From Chitinophagaceae bacterium (GTDB taxonomy: Bacteria; Bacteroidota; Bacteroidia; Chitinophagales; Chitinophagaceae): a DNA stretch of 64,000 nt. Below the pieces are notes generated by a model. It saw only the letters and a list, made by a program, of their open reading frames with translations, did no database searches and was not told the origin of the DNA. A program made the position numbers and the translations under genes. The stretch is taken from assembly GCA_016710935.1 (NCBI GenBank), contig JADJTY010000014.1, positions 28,501-92,500 of the forward strand, written 5' to 3'. Positions 43,698 to 53,400 of the stretch are shown in pieces (within the stretch, counting starts at the first letter, position 1; the number at the start of each line of letters is the position of its first letter).

Positions 43698-45012
43698 ATT
43701 GCCGCAATAAAAATTCTTTTAGTTCATTTGTATTGGCACTGATCTTTGTGCTTACTTTTTCTTTCTTTATTTGGTCTGCAACAGTTTCCGGCACTGGTAC
43801 AGTTTGATTTATCAAAGGTTCAATTACATCATAAAATTTTACGGGGTGCGCTGTTTCAAGAATCACTCCTTTTATATTTGGATGTTGAGTTTGATATTGC
43901 TGTAATGCATTATAAGCAACAGCTCCATGAGGATCGAGCAGATAATTATGTTCTTTAAAAACAGAAACCAATGTTGCTTTTGTTTCATCATCTGAAATGG
44001 TATACCCATTCAACGTCTTCTTTAATCTATCTATTTGTTGATGGAAGATTTCCATGATGCGGATAAAATTACTGGGGTCGCCTACATCCATGGCATTGGA
44101 AATAGTGGGCACTGCTTTTTTAGGTTGATAATTTCCAGAACGTAAAAATTCAGGTACGGTATCATTGGCATTGCAGGCTGCAATAAAATGCTGAATTGGT
44201 AAGCCGGATCGTTGGGCCAGTAAACCGGCACAGATGTTTCCAAAGTTGCCGCTGGGGACAGTAACAACCGGAGGATTCTTTTTATCCTTCCATTGTTTCC
44301 ATAAATAAAAATAATAGAACTGTTGCGGCAACCAGCGGGCAACATTGATGGAGTTGGCTGAAGTAAGTTTTATTTTTTGATTCAGTTCAACATCTGTAAA
44401 AACAGCTTTTACCATCTGCTGGCATTCATCAAAAGTGCCGTCTACCTCCAGTGCATGAATATTTTTACCTAATGTGGTCAATTGTTTTTCCTGCACCGAA
44501 CTTACTTTACCGGAAGGATATAAAATAACAACCTCCACTCCTTCCACATCATAAAAACCATTGGCAACAGCACCGCCGGTATCTCCTGAAGTTGCAACAA
44601 GCACCACCACTTTTTCTTTACTATCCCTGAGTGAAGCCGAATGGGTTGCAAAATAACCCAGGCAGCGACTCATAAACCTGGCGCCAATATCTTTAAATGC
44701 CAGTGTAGGTCCATGAAATAATTCCAAAGAAAAAATATCATCGGTAATTTTTACCAGGGGAATATCAAAATTCACGGTTTCGCTCACAATTCTTTCCAAC
44801 ACTTCTTTTGGAATGGCATCACCGATATAAGGTGCAATAACTTCCAATGCAATGGCTTCGTTGGAATAGTTTTCTATATTATCAATAAGCTCTTTGCTTA
44901 CCTGTGGAATGGTTTCCGGAAAATACAATCCTTTATCGGGTGCCTGCCCCAGTATGGTTGCTGCTGCAAAATCTACTACGGGTGATTGTTTATGTAAACT
45001 GTAATAATTCAT
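43696..45012 (-). CDS. thrC: Threonine synthase
   Basis: 438 residues. The pyridoxal-phosphate lysine is in HGPTLAFKDIGARFM (about residue 110), with VATSGDTGGAVANGF for phosphate binding and VPSGNFGNICAG later. It converts O-phosphohomoserine to threonine. Last of thrA-thrB-thrC, separated from thrB by 171-239 bases of repeat elements. Confidence 0.95.
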   Translation of the reverse strand: MNYYSLHKQSPVVDFAAATILGQAPDKGLYFPETIPQVSKELIDNIENYSNEAIALEVIAPYIGDAIPKEVLERIVSETVNFDIPLVKITDDIFSLELFHGPTLAFKDIGARFMSRCLGYFATHSASLRDSKEKVVVLVATSGDTGGAVANGFYDVEGVEVVILYPSGKVSSVQEKQLTTLGKNIHALEVDGTFDECQQMVKAVFTDVELNQKIKLTSANSINVARWLPQQFYYFYLWKQWKDKKNPPVVTVPSGNFGNICAGLLAQRSGLPIQHFIAACNANDTVPEFLRSGNYQPKKAVPTISNAMDVGDPSNFIRIMEIFHQQIDRLKKTLNGYTISDDETKATLVSVFKEHNYLLDPHGAVAYNALQQYQTQHPNIKGVILETAHPVKFYDVIEPLINQTVPVPETVADQIKKEKVSTKISANTNELKEFLLRQ

Positions 45013-45040
45013 ATTAAGCGTGATATATAAATTTAAAAAG

Positions 45041-45126
45041 CTGTCAGTCTGAGCCTGTCGAAGACGGCTTGTAAACTGTGTTGCACCGGTTTCGACATCC
45101 CGATAGCTATCGGGACAACCTGACAG
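45041..45126. repeat. Composite palindromic element, thrB-thrC gap, part 1
   Basis: Outer arms CTGTCAG (45041-45047) and CTGACAG (45120-45126), inner TGTCGAA (45056-45062) and TTCGACA (45091-45097), and the perfect 18-bp palindrome TCCCGATAGCTATCGGGA (45098-45115). Confidence 0.8.
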
Positions 45127-45163
45127 TATTTAGTTTATAGAACTTAAATTATATTTTATTCGC

Positions 45164-45235
45164 TGCCGATAATACCATCTTGGTTTATGCATATCCCGAA
45201 GGGATAAAGATAAATCTTAGATGGTATTATGCCGA
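45164..45235. repeat. Nested palindromic element, ATAATACCATCT family, copy 2
   Basis: ATAATACCATCT (45169-45180) and AGATGGTATTAT (45219-45230) with flanking TGCCG/GCCGA, and the internal palindrome TATCCCGAAGGGATA (45192-45206). Same arms as the element at 6981-7067 but a different centre. Confidence 0.8.
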
Positions 45236-45251
45236 TTGCGTACTGTTCTAT

Positions 45252-46184
45252 TTAAATACTGTTAATCGGCATAATTTTTACACCTTGTGGATTGATGGTT
45301 GTAACATAAGTTTTAAAATCGATGCCCATGGCTGAATATACGTCTACCATTACCTGTTCAACCTGTTTGGCAATGTTTTCATTTTCGCTGAGCATAAAAA
45401 CAGATGGGCCTGAGCCGGAGATACCGCCACCCAACGCACCGGCCTCTTTACTCATTTGTTTTACCACACCAAAACCCGGAATTAAAATACTTCGGATAGG
45501 CTCTATGATCACATCTTCCAGCGAGCGGCCAATCAGCGGAATATCATTTTTTAAAATACCGGCAACAAGCCCGGCAATATTACCCCACTGTTTGATGGCA
45601 TCTTTCAAATATACTTCTTTACGTAAAATCTGCCGGGCATCTGCAGTCTTTACTTCAATTTGCGGATGCACAACCGTTACAAATAAATCAGGAGCAGCTA
45701 AAGAAATTATATCCAAAGGAAAAACAGATCGTACCAATGTGATACCTCCGTAAATACAAGGCGCCACATTATCTGCATGTTTAACACCCGTTGCCAGTTT
45801 TTCGCCATTCATGGCAAAACGCACCAGATCTTCTTTATTAAAATGATTGTTGAGTAAATGATTGGCAGCAACAACGGCTCCTGCCGACCCAGCAGCACTG
45901 GAACCAAGTCCGCTGCCCGGTTTAATATTTTTGTGTACGGTTACATTAAATCCAATTGGCTTTCCATAATCTTCTATCAATGCCTGTAGTGCAACCCCTG
46001 CAACATTTTGTTCAGCAGTTTCGGGCAATCCATGATCATCTGTATGTTTAATGTTGATGATGGGTTCATCAATCAGTTCCAGTTCCATAATATCATACGG
46101 GTCATTCAGGGCCATGCCCAAAATATCAAAGCCGCAAACCAGGTTGGCCACGGTTGCCGGAACTGCTATTTTTATTTTTTTCAT
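45252..46184 (-). CDS. thrB: Homoserine kinase
   Basis: 310 residues from ATG 46184 (MKKIKIAVPATVANLVCGFD); the longer frame from 46214 starts in repeat sequence. GHMP-kinase ATP site PGSGLGSSAAGSAGAVVAAN, and the C-terminal GGGISGSGPSVFML. It phosphorylates homoserine for ThrC. A short nested palindromic element separates it from thrA. Confidence 0.94.
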   Translation of the reverse strand: MKKIKIAVPATVANLVCGFDILGMALNDPYDIMELELIDEPIINIKHTDDHGLPETAEQNVAGVALQALIEDYGKPIGFNVTVHKNIKPGSGLGSSAAGSAGAVVAANHLLNNHFNKEDLVRFAMNGEKLATGVKHADNVAPCIYGGITLVRSVFPLDIISLAAPDLFVTVVHPQIEVKTADARQILRKEVYLKDAIKQWGNIAGLVAGILKNDIPLIGRSLEDVIIEPIRSILIPGFGVVKQMSKEAGALGGGISGSGPSVFMLSENENIAKQVEQVMVDVYSAMGIDFKTYVTTINPQGVKIMPINSI

Positions 46185-46196
46185 GATAAATATTTT

Positions 46197-46269
46197 TTTG
46201 AACCACATAGACACATAGTTTGTATTTCTATGTGTTTACCTATGTTCCTGTCATCCTATGTGGTTCAAA
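46197..46269. repeat. Nested palindromic element TTTGAACCACATAG...CTATGTGGTTCAAA
   Basis: Perfect 14-bp arms at 46197-46210 and 46256-46269; inside, ACACATAG (46211-46218) and CTATGTGT (46228-46235). It fills most of the thrA-thrB gap. Confidence 0.8.
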
Positions 46270-46292
46270 TAAAGAACACATAGAACTTCAAT

Positions 46293-48736
46293 CTAATTAG
46301 CCGCGGCTCTTATAATATCAGCAAAAACTCCCGATGCAGTTACTGCTGCACCTGCTCCGGCTCCTTTAACAACCAACGGCTGCTCCGGGTAACGATCTGT
46401 ATAAAACAACACCACATTATCCTTGCCGTACAAATGATAAAAATCGCTCTGCTCATCTACCTGTTGCAAACCTACGGCAGCTTTACCTTTATCGTAGCTG
46501 GCAACAAATTTTAATTTTTTACCGGCAGCTTTTGCAGCATCCAGTATCTTTTTAAAATGTGCCTCTTCTTTTTCCATAGCAGCATAAAAATCTTCTACAG
46601 AACCGGTCATGCAGCTTTCGGGCATAAAAGAATTGTTGCTGATATCTTCCATCTCCATTTGTTCTCCTGACTCCCTTGCTAAGATCATGATCTTCCGCAT
46701 CACATCTTTTCCACTCAGGTCAAGCCTTGGATCAGGTTCGGTGTAACCTTCATCCTGCGCCTGTTTTACAACCGATGCAAAACTGGTTGTTCCATCATAA
46801 TTATTGAAAACAAAATTTAACGTACCACTCAGTACTGCCTGGATACGGTTTATTTTATCACCACTGTGTAACAGGTCTTTTAAGGTACCGATGATGGGTA
46901 AGCCTGCACCGACATTGGTTTCAAATAAAAACTGACTGTTGAATTCGTTGGCGAGGTCTTTCAGTTTTTTATAATAAACATAGGGCGAAGATGCCGCTAC
47001 TTTGTTGCAGGCAACTACAGAAATACTTTTTTGCAAAAGATCGCCGTAAACCGTTGCCAGTTCTTCATTGGCAGTAATATCTGCAAAAACTGAGTTGCGT
47101 AAATTCTTTGTTTGTATGGTTGAAGTAAAATCAGCCAGGTTCATCGCATCCCCTTTTTGTATTTCAGCCTGCCAGTTTGCAATATCAATCCCTTCTTCAT
47201 TAAAATACATTTTTTTGCTGTTGGCAATACCAACTACTCTTATCTGCATTCTGAGTTTATCGAGTAAAAATTGTTTTTGCTGCTGCAACTGATCCAGGAA
47301 TTTTTGTCCCACATTACCCAGGCCGGCAATAAATAAATTTACCTGCCTGAAAGTTGTTTCAAAAAAATCTTCATGTAAAACGTTGATGGCCTTTTTAACA
47401 TCGGCGGTGCTGATCACTGCAGAAATATTTCTTTCTGAAGAGCCCTGGGCTATAGCACGGATGCTTACACCGTTTCTTCCCAATGCCGAAAACATTTTAC
47501 CGCTGATACCCGAATGATTCTTCATGTTATCGCCCACAATGGCAACTATAGATAAATCTTTTTCAATTATGATCGGATCTACTTTATTGGTTTCGATCTC
47601 ATAGGCAAAAGCAGCATCAACAACTTCTTTAGCCTTTGCACTGGCATATTCATCCACGCCCACACATATTGAATGTTCCGAAGACCCCTGTGTGATCAGA
47701 ATTACATTGATGGATGCGTTCGCCAGTGCTTCAAACAATCTTTTGAAAATCCCGGGATACCCACCATGCCACTTCCTTCCAGGCTCAGCAATACAATATG
47801 GTTAATGCTGGATATGCCCTGTATGCTGGTACCGGTTGCCGTTGCTTCATTCATTATTACGGTTCCTGATTCTTCCGGAGCAAATGTATTTTTTATCCAA
47901 ACCGGTATCCCTTTTTTCATAACCGGCTGTATGGTGGGCGGATAAATAACCTTGGCACCAAAATGCGAAAGCTCCATCGCCTCCTGGTAAGAAATTTGTG
48001 GGATATGTTTGACGTTCGTAACCAGCCTCGGGTCTGCGGTCATCATGCCCGAAACATCTGTCCATATTTCCAACACTGATGCATCCAATGCTGCTGCCAG
48101 TATTGCGGCAGTATAGTCTGATCCGCCACGGCCCAAAGTTGTAGTTATATTGTTTTTATCTGCTGCAATAAATCCCGGAATAATAAATAAGGAAGCGGCT
48201 GATGCACCAAAGAAGGTAGATGCTTTTTTATTTGTAGCACTAAAATCAACAACAGCCATGCCGTAATTACTATCGGTAACTATTATTTCCCTGGCATCTT
48301 TCCATTCAGCTGCCAAACCAGCTGCATTTAATTTTGCTGCTATGATTTGTGAAGAAAGCAATTCACCGTAGCTAACGATCCTGTCTTTGGTACGTGCCGA
48401 TAACTCTCTCAATAAAAAAATACCGTTGCAAATATCTTCCACCTCGTTACAGATCTTTTTCACCAGGCTTAGCACGCTGCTCTGTTGCTGAACAGGGATC
48501 AGTTCCTGTGCAGCACCCAGGTGTTTATCTTCTATCTCTTTTAAAATTATTTTGTACGATTCGTCATTTGCTTCTGCCAGCGCCGCTGTTTTAAGCAACA
48601 GATCAGTTATACCGCCCAACGCAGAAACAACCACCACTGTTTTTGTAACAGACTTTTTATTTTTAATGATGGCTACAGCCTTATTAATATTTTCAGCGTT
48701 TGCAACTGAACTGCCCCCGAATTTTAAAACCTGCAT
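46293..48736 (-). CDS. thrA: Bifunctional aspartokinase/homoserine dehydrogenase, one frameshift
   Basis: Start ATG 48736 (MQVLKFGGSSVANAENI); a frame from 48769 adds only non-family residues. Aspartokinase domain to about residue 290 (VLKFGGSSVAN, TTLGRGGSDYTAAI), ACT domains (VLLSLEGSGMVGIPG, then SINVILITQGSSEHSICVGV), then homoserine dehydrogenase with NAD fold GLGNVGQKFLDQL and GTLNFVFNNYDG. The frame breaks at minus-strand TCAAAAGATTG (T4 run at 47741-47744 on plus): adding one A gives GFSKRLFEALANASINV and a total of 814 residues, the normal ThrA size. It performs the first and third steps of threonine synthesis. Most likely a base-call error. Confidence 0.9.
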
Positions 48737-49192
48737 ATGATGTATGATTATGGATGAATGTAAAGCCAATCCTATTTACCGGATAATAGCGTTTGCCCAA
48801 AGTTTTATATGAAATTGTACAACCCTACCGGGTTGTAGTGGTAGTTGTTGTATAGGTATTACAGGTACTTTCAGACGAGGCTGAACTACCGGATTTGATA
48901 TGAATACATGTATTTGTCATTGAATAATTTCGAAGATAAGTAAATAATTGTTAGCGAAACAAATAAAGAAATGGGTTAATTGTTTGATTTTTAAGCATGT
49001 AAACAGCTATATACCTGATTTTAAGTATTTTAACCGTAATTTGGCAATTTTCTACGGAAAACCCTATCTTTACTATGTTAATTAATGGTTTTAGTTTTTC
49101 GCTATTGACTGAAGTAGCTTTTTTGAAGTCCGATTCAGTGCATTGTAACAACTAAGTCATTATTCTTTTTTATTTATTTAAAAGTTTTTACA
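48737..49192. other. Divergent intergenic region between thrA and the RRM gene
   Basis: 456 bases. Near thrA is the hairpin ACAACCC (48819-48825) / GGGTTGT (48830-48836). The right half is AT-rich and carries the promoter and long leader of the RRM gene. No thr leader peptide with a run of threonine codons was seen upstream of thrA. Confidence 0.6.
49040..49072 (+). promoter_or_regulatory. Putative promoter of the RRM protein gene
   Basis: TTTG (49040-49043), 21-base spacer, TATCTTTA (49065-49072), one mismatch to TAnnTTTG. Transcription from about 49079 would leave a leader of about 114 bases before the ATG. Confidence 0.6.
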
Positions 49193-49603
49193 ATGAACAT
49201 TTACGTAGGAAATCTTAGTTGGTCTATGACTGATGACGATTTAATGAATCTCTTCACTGAGCATGGTACTGTAACCAGTGCTAAAATTTTGAAAGACAAA
49301 ATGAACGGCCGTAGCAAAGGTTTCGGCTTTGTTGAAATGGAAGACGATGAAGCTGCCAAAGCTGCAATCGCTGCATTAAACGAAGTTGAAATTCAGGGTC
49401 GTAAGTTAATCGTTAACGAATCTCAGCCACGTGCTGAGGGCGATCGTCCAAAACGCAGCTTCGGCGGCGGTGGTGGCGGTGGCTACAAAAAAAGTGGTGG
49501 CGGCGGCTACGGCGGCGGTGGAAACCGTGGCGGTGGCGGTGGTTACGGCGGCGGTGGAAACCGTAGCGGTGGCGACGGCGGCTACAACAGAGGCGGTTAT
49601 TAA
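49193..49603 (+). CDS. RRM-domain RNA-binding protein with glycine-rich tail
   Basis: 136 residues. One RNA-recognition motif (MNIYVGNLSWSMTDDDL; RNP1 as GRSKGFGFVEM) with the aromatic residues needed for RNA stacking, then a basic stretch and an RGG/GGYGGGG tail. Bacterial cousins in cyanobacteria and Bacteroidota are cold-inducible RNA chaperones. The long 5' leader would fit post-transcriptional control. Strong terminator follows. Confidence 0.92.
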   Translation: MNIYVGNLSWSMTDDDLMNLFTEHGTVTSAKILKDKMNGRSKGFGFVEMEDDEAAKAAIAALNEVEIQGRKLIVNESQPRAEGDRPKRSFGGGGGGGYKKSGGGGYGGGGNRGGGGGYGGGGNRSGGDGGYNRGGY

Positions 49604-49627
49604 TATATGATACAACCTTATTTAAAA

Positions 49628-49659
49628 AACCTCCCTACACTGTGTAGGGAGGTTTTTTT
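49628..49659 (+). terminator. Intrinsic terminator after the RRM gene
   Basis: CCTCCCTACAC (49630-49640) and GTGTAGGGAGG (49642-49652), followed by T7. The A's on the 5' side make it usable in both directions. Confidence 0.92.
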
Positions 49660-49681
49660 AAATTACTGATTAATTTAAAAT

Positions 49682-49939
49682 ATGCTTAGCAATAACGATA
49701 TACTAAAAAAATTAAGAGTTGCTCTTTCTTTACGCAATGAGGATATCATTGAGATCTTAAAACTGGTTGATTTTGATATTACCAAAGGCGCCCTTGGCGA
49801 TCTGTTCCGTAACGAAGACCACCCCGGCTTTGTAGAAGCCGGCGATCAGTTATTGCGTAATTTTTTAAATGGATTGATCATTTATAAAAGAGGTAAACAG
49901 GATGACCCAAAGATTGTTGAGCGGGATAAGGAAGAGTAA
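49682..49939 (+). CDS. DUF1456 family protein, single domain
   Basis: 85 residues. SNNDILKKLRVALSLRNEDIIEIL and FLNGLIIYKRGKQD match DUF1456 (E. coli YehS has two copies, about 156 residues). Here there is one copy. Function unknown; probably cytosolic. Confidence 0.82.
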   Translation: MLSNNDILKKLRVALSLRNEDIIEILKLVDFDITKGALGDLFRNEDHPGFVEAGDQLLRNFLNGLIIYKRGKQDDPKIVERDKEE

Positions 49940-49949
49940 GAAAAAAAAT

Positions 49950-50063
49950 GTTTCTCGTTTCTTGTTTCTCGTTTATCGTTTATCGTTGGCAGCAGCTCCC
50001 GACTCACGACTCTAGACTCACGATTCATAACTCACGACTCCCGACTCAAGACTCTCAACTCCT
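49950..50063. repeat. Two adjacent heptad arrays of different sequence
   Basis: Array 1, 49950-49984: five 7-mers of GTTTCTC / GTTTATC type. Array 2, 50001-50063: nine 7-mers of GACTCAC, GACTCTA, GATTCAT and relatives. Both hold an exact 7-bp period but share no sequence. They lie between convergent DUF1456 and CDGSH genes. Confidence 0.88.
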
Positions 50064-50073
50064 TCCATAACTT

Positions 50074-50301
50074 TTAAACCACTTTCTTAGGTGGCAGATC
50101 AAAGGCAATTGCTTCATGTTCAAAATGGCCATTATGAGAGCCGTCGCAAAATGGTTTGTTTTTAGAAAGTCCGCAGCGGCAAATGCCCACCACTTCTCTT
50201 CCCTGTAGATTATATACACCGCCATTGCGGTCAACTATTTCAAAATCGCCTTCAATTTTTAATGAGCCGTTGTTGTTTACTGTAATTTTTGTAGTGGGCA
50301 T
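50074..50301 (-). CDS. CDGSH iron-sulfur domain protein
   Basis: 75 residues. The cluster-binding motif is CRCGLSKNKPFCDGSH (CxCx2Sx3Px3CDGSH-type), binding 2Fe-2S through three cysteines and one histidine. MitoNEET-like bacterial proteins of this kind are small, soluble and redox-active. The N-terminus is a short beta region with ITVNNNGSLKIEGDFEIVD. Confidence 0.9.
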   Translation of the reverse strand: MPTTKITVNNNGSLKIEGDFEIVDRNGGVYNLQGREVVGICRCGLSKNKPFCDGSHNGHFEHEAIAFDLPPKKVV

Positions 50302-50363
50302 AGCTGTATTTTTTTTTAAAATTAACTACAAAAACCTGATTAATTATTTAAAGTTTAAAATAA

Positions 50364-50391
50364 AAAGGAGGTTGTTTGCACAACCTCCTTT
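50364..50391 (-). terminator. Intrinsic terminator of the giant surface protein gene
   Basis: AAAGGAGGTTGT (50364-50375) and ACAACCTCCTTT (50380-50391), perfect 12-bp stem, 4-base loop, T-run on the minus strand. Confidence 0.9.
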
Positions 50392-50413
50392 ATTAAGCAA
50401 CATTAATGAAAAC

Positions 50414-53400
50414 TTAATTCAGTTTCACCAGTTTCAACGTTTTACGATTGGTGCCCTGAATCACTTCGGCAATATAGGTTCCACCTGTCAGTTTATCGCC
50501 TACCCTGATGTTGTTGGCCTTGGTTTGCTGAGCATGTACACTCAGTACCTTGCCGTTCATATCCAGGATCCTTACGGTTACAGGCTCATTGCTCTTACTG
50601 CTCACCTGTATACTGAAATCATAGGCCGATGGGTTGGGGTATACATTCACCCTGAATTCATCCACCGGTTGTGTTACCGTTGTTGTAACAACAGCAGGTA
50701 CTTCCGGTTTAACCTCGGGCTGAGGGCTTTGCTGTACAATTGAAAGGTTGGATGGTGTGCTGCAATCATACCTGTTCCAGTACACATACTTTTTATGCGA
50801 TTCCAGATTCTCTATGATATACCAACCCGTCATGTATGTTGGCCGGTTGATATTATTACCTCCATATACATCCAGTTTACCTTTTGGTATCATGATATTG
50901 GCCGTTACCTGGCTGTTTTCGCCATTCACTTCAAAATTTCCACTACCCCCGGCATTGTTGCCCACGTAAAAAGTAACTTTAGGGCCACCCACGTTAACAT
51001 GACAGTCGTCGCCGACATCTACTCTATCTTTTACTTTAACCCAGGTTGGGTTGCTGTAATTTACCACGGTTAAAATGTTGTTCTGCTTCTTACCTTTCTG
51101 TACATCCATTTTTTCCAGGTTGATAACTGGTGCGGTAAAGGTTACATTGGCGCCTTCTTCAATGGTGATCTTGCCGAAATTGTTTCCGGTTATGGTGCAT
51201 ATTACTCCTTTCTTTACGCGTACATCTTTCCAATTACTATTCAGGGTACCATTCACCGTTACCGTGATGTTGCTCAATCCTGTGGTATTGCCACTGTACG
51301 CCATGAACGGAGGCGTTGGCCCACCAGTTGCCGGACTGTATACACGGTTATTTACCGATGAAGGTAAGTTTACTACTATATTTTTTGACCGTATAAAATA
51401 GGGATCCAGCAAAACGTTCTTACTAAATCTTGCTTGTCCGTTTGCAGCGGTAACGCCCACATCGCCACCAATGAAGTTGAACTCGCCAAATCCAACTTTT
51501 TTCTCAGCATAGATGATATAATCGGTGCTGTTCTGGTCGTCATTAACGGTTACCGTAAATGTGCAGCTTACCGTATTGTTGGCCGCATCCTTAGCCGTCC
51601 AGGTTACCGTAGTTACACCCTGGTTGAGCAGTACATCCTTCAGCGTTTGCATGGTACCGGTACCACTGCCCGTAGTTGCGCCGCTTAATACATAGGTAAG
51701 TGAAGTAACAGCACAGTTGTCGATGGCCATTGCATTAAACTCGGCATGCTGCACCTGGTATGTACACAGTCCTGGGTTGGTGTATCGTACGGCTGAAGCC
51801 GGGCAGGAAATTACCGGGTTCTGACTGTCGTTTACAGTTACCGTGAAGCTGCAGGTTATTGTATTGCCGCATGAATCTGCTGCAGTAACAGTAACTGTGG
51901 TTGTACCTATATTAAACTGGGTACCCGGATTTTTTGAATAAGTAATTGTTGGTGTGCTGCAGTTGTCTGTTGCAGTTGCTGCAAAGTTTACTATTGCTCC
52001 ACACATGCCTGCAGTATTATTTACTGTGATATTGGCCGGGCAGGTTAAAGTTGGCCCGGTCGTATCTGCCACCGTTATGGTTTGTGAGGCAGTGGTTGTA
52101 TTGCCACACTGGTCGGTAGCTGTCCAGGTATTTACAAGCGTATAGTTTGTTGGACAATTACCCGGTGTAAAGGTCTGCTGATGAGTAATGGTGCTAAACG
52201 AACAGTCATCACTGGCAAAAACTGTTGGGGCCGATAAAGATACATTTACAGGGCCCGACAATATCTGCGCTTTGAGTGCATTGCCATAAGTATTCGATAC
52301 CAGCATCAACGGTATGTTGATCGTGGGGTTGGGACCAGGAGGCAGGCCCATGGTAGCTACCTGGTTGCCCGGCTGGTTAAAGATAAAGATCACTCCCACG
52401 GCTCCGGCAAGTTGTGCCTTGTTGGCCTTGGTTACAAAGAAGCTTGCAGGTGGTGTGCAGCCTGTTCTTTCTATCACTGCTATCTTACCCGTAAGGTTAT
52501 TGATGATACTGTCACAGGCATCATAAGGATTACCTCCATTATCCTGTACCATCACCGCATCTGCCGTCAGTGGTGTTGATGTTAACGGCGCTCCAAAAAC
52601 TGCGGTGCCCACATTGTAGGTACCATCAAAGAAGGTAGGGCTGCTGTTGATCTCCAAAGGCTTTAACGGTAATGGATCTGTGCATTGCAGCGTAGTATCT
52701 GCCGGTACCGTTAAAGTTGGCCCGGTAGTATCTGCAACCGTTATGGTTTGTGAGGCAGTGGTTGTATTGCCACACTGGTCGGTAGCTGTCCAGGTATTTA
52801 CAAGCGTATAGTTTGTTGGACAATTACCCGGTGTAAAGGTCTGCTGATGAGTAATGGTGCTAAACGAACAGTCATCACTGGCAAAAACTGTTGGGGCCGA
52901 TAAAGATACATTTACAGGGCCCGACAATATCTGCGCTTTGAGTGCATTGCCATAAGTATTCGATACCAGCATCAACGGTATGTTGATTGTGGGGTTAGGG
53001 CCGGGAGGCAGGCCCATGGTAGCTACCTGGTTGCCCGGCTGGTTAAAGATAAAGATCACTCCCACGGCTCCGGCAAGTTGTGCCTTGTTGGCCTTGGTTA
53101 CAAAGAAGCTTGCAGGTGGTGTGCAGCCTGTTCTTTCTATCACTGCTATCTTACCCGTAAGGTTATTGATGATACTGTCACAGGCATCATAAGGATTACC
53201 TCCATTATCCTGTACCATCACCGCATCTGCCGTCAGTGGTGTTGATGTTAACGGCGCTCCAAAAACTGCGGTGCCCACATTGTAGGTACCATCAAAGAAG
53301 GTAGGGCTGCTGTTGATCTCCAAAGGCTTTAACGGTAATGGATCTGTGCATTGCAGCGTAGTATCTGCCGGTACCGTTAAAGTTGGCCCGGTAGTATCTG

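Noticed and set aside
47702..48769. Separate monofunctional aspartokinase and homoserine dehydrogenase genes
   Set aside because: The two frames overlap at an A-run, share one ACT region, and one added base restores an 814-residue ThrA.
48737..48960. Threonine attenuator leader peptide before thrA
   Set aside because: No short frame with a cluster of threonine or isoleucine codons followed by alternative stems was found.
48951..49151. A 66-residue minus-strand frame between thrA and the RRM gene
   Set aside because: No family features, AT-rich composition, and it runs antisense over the likely RRM promoter and leader.
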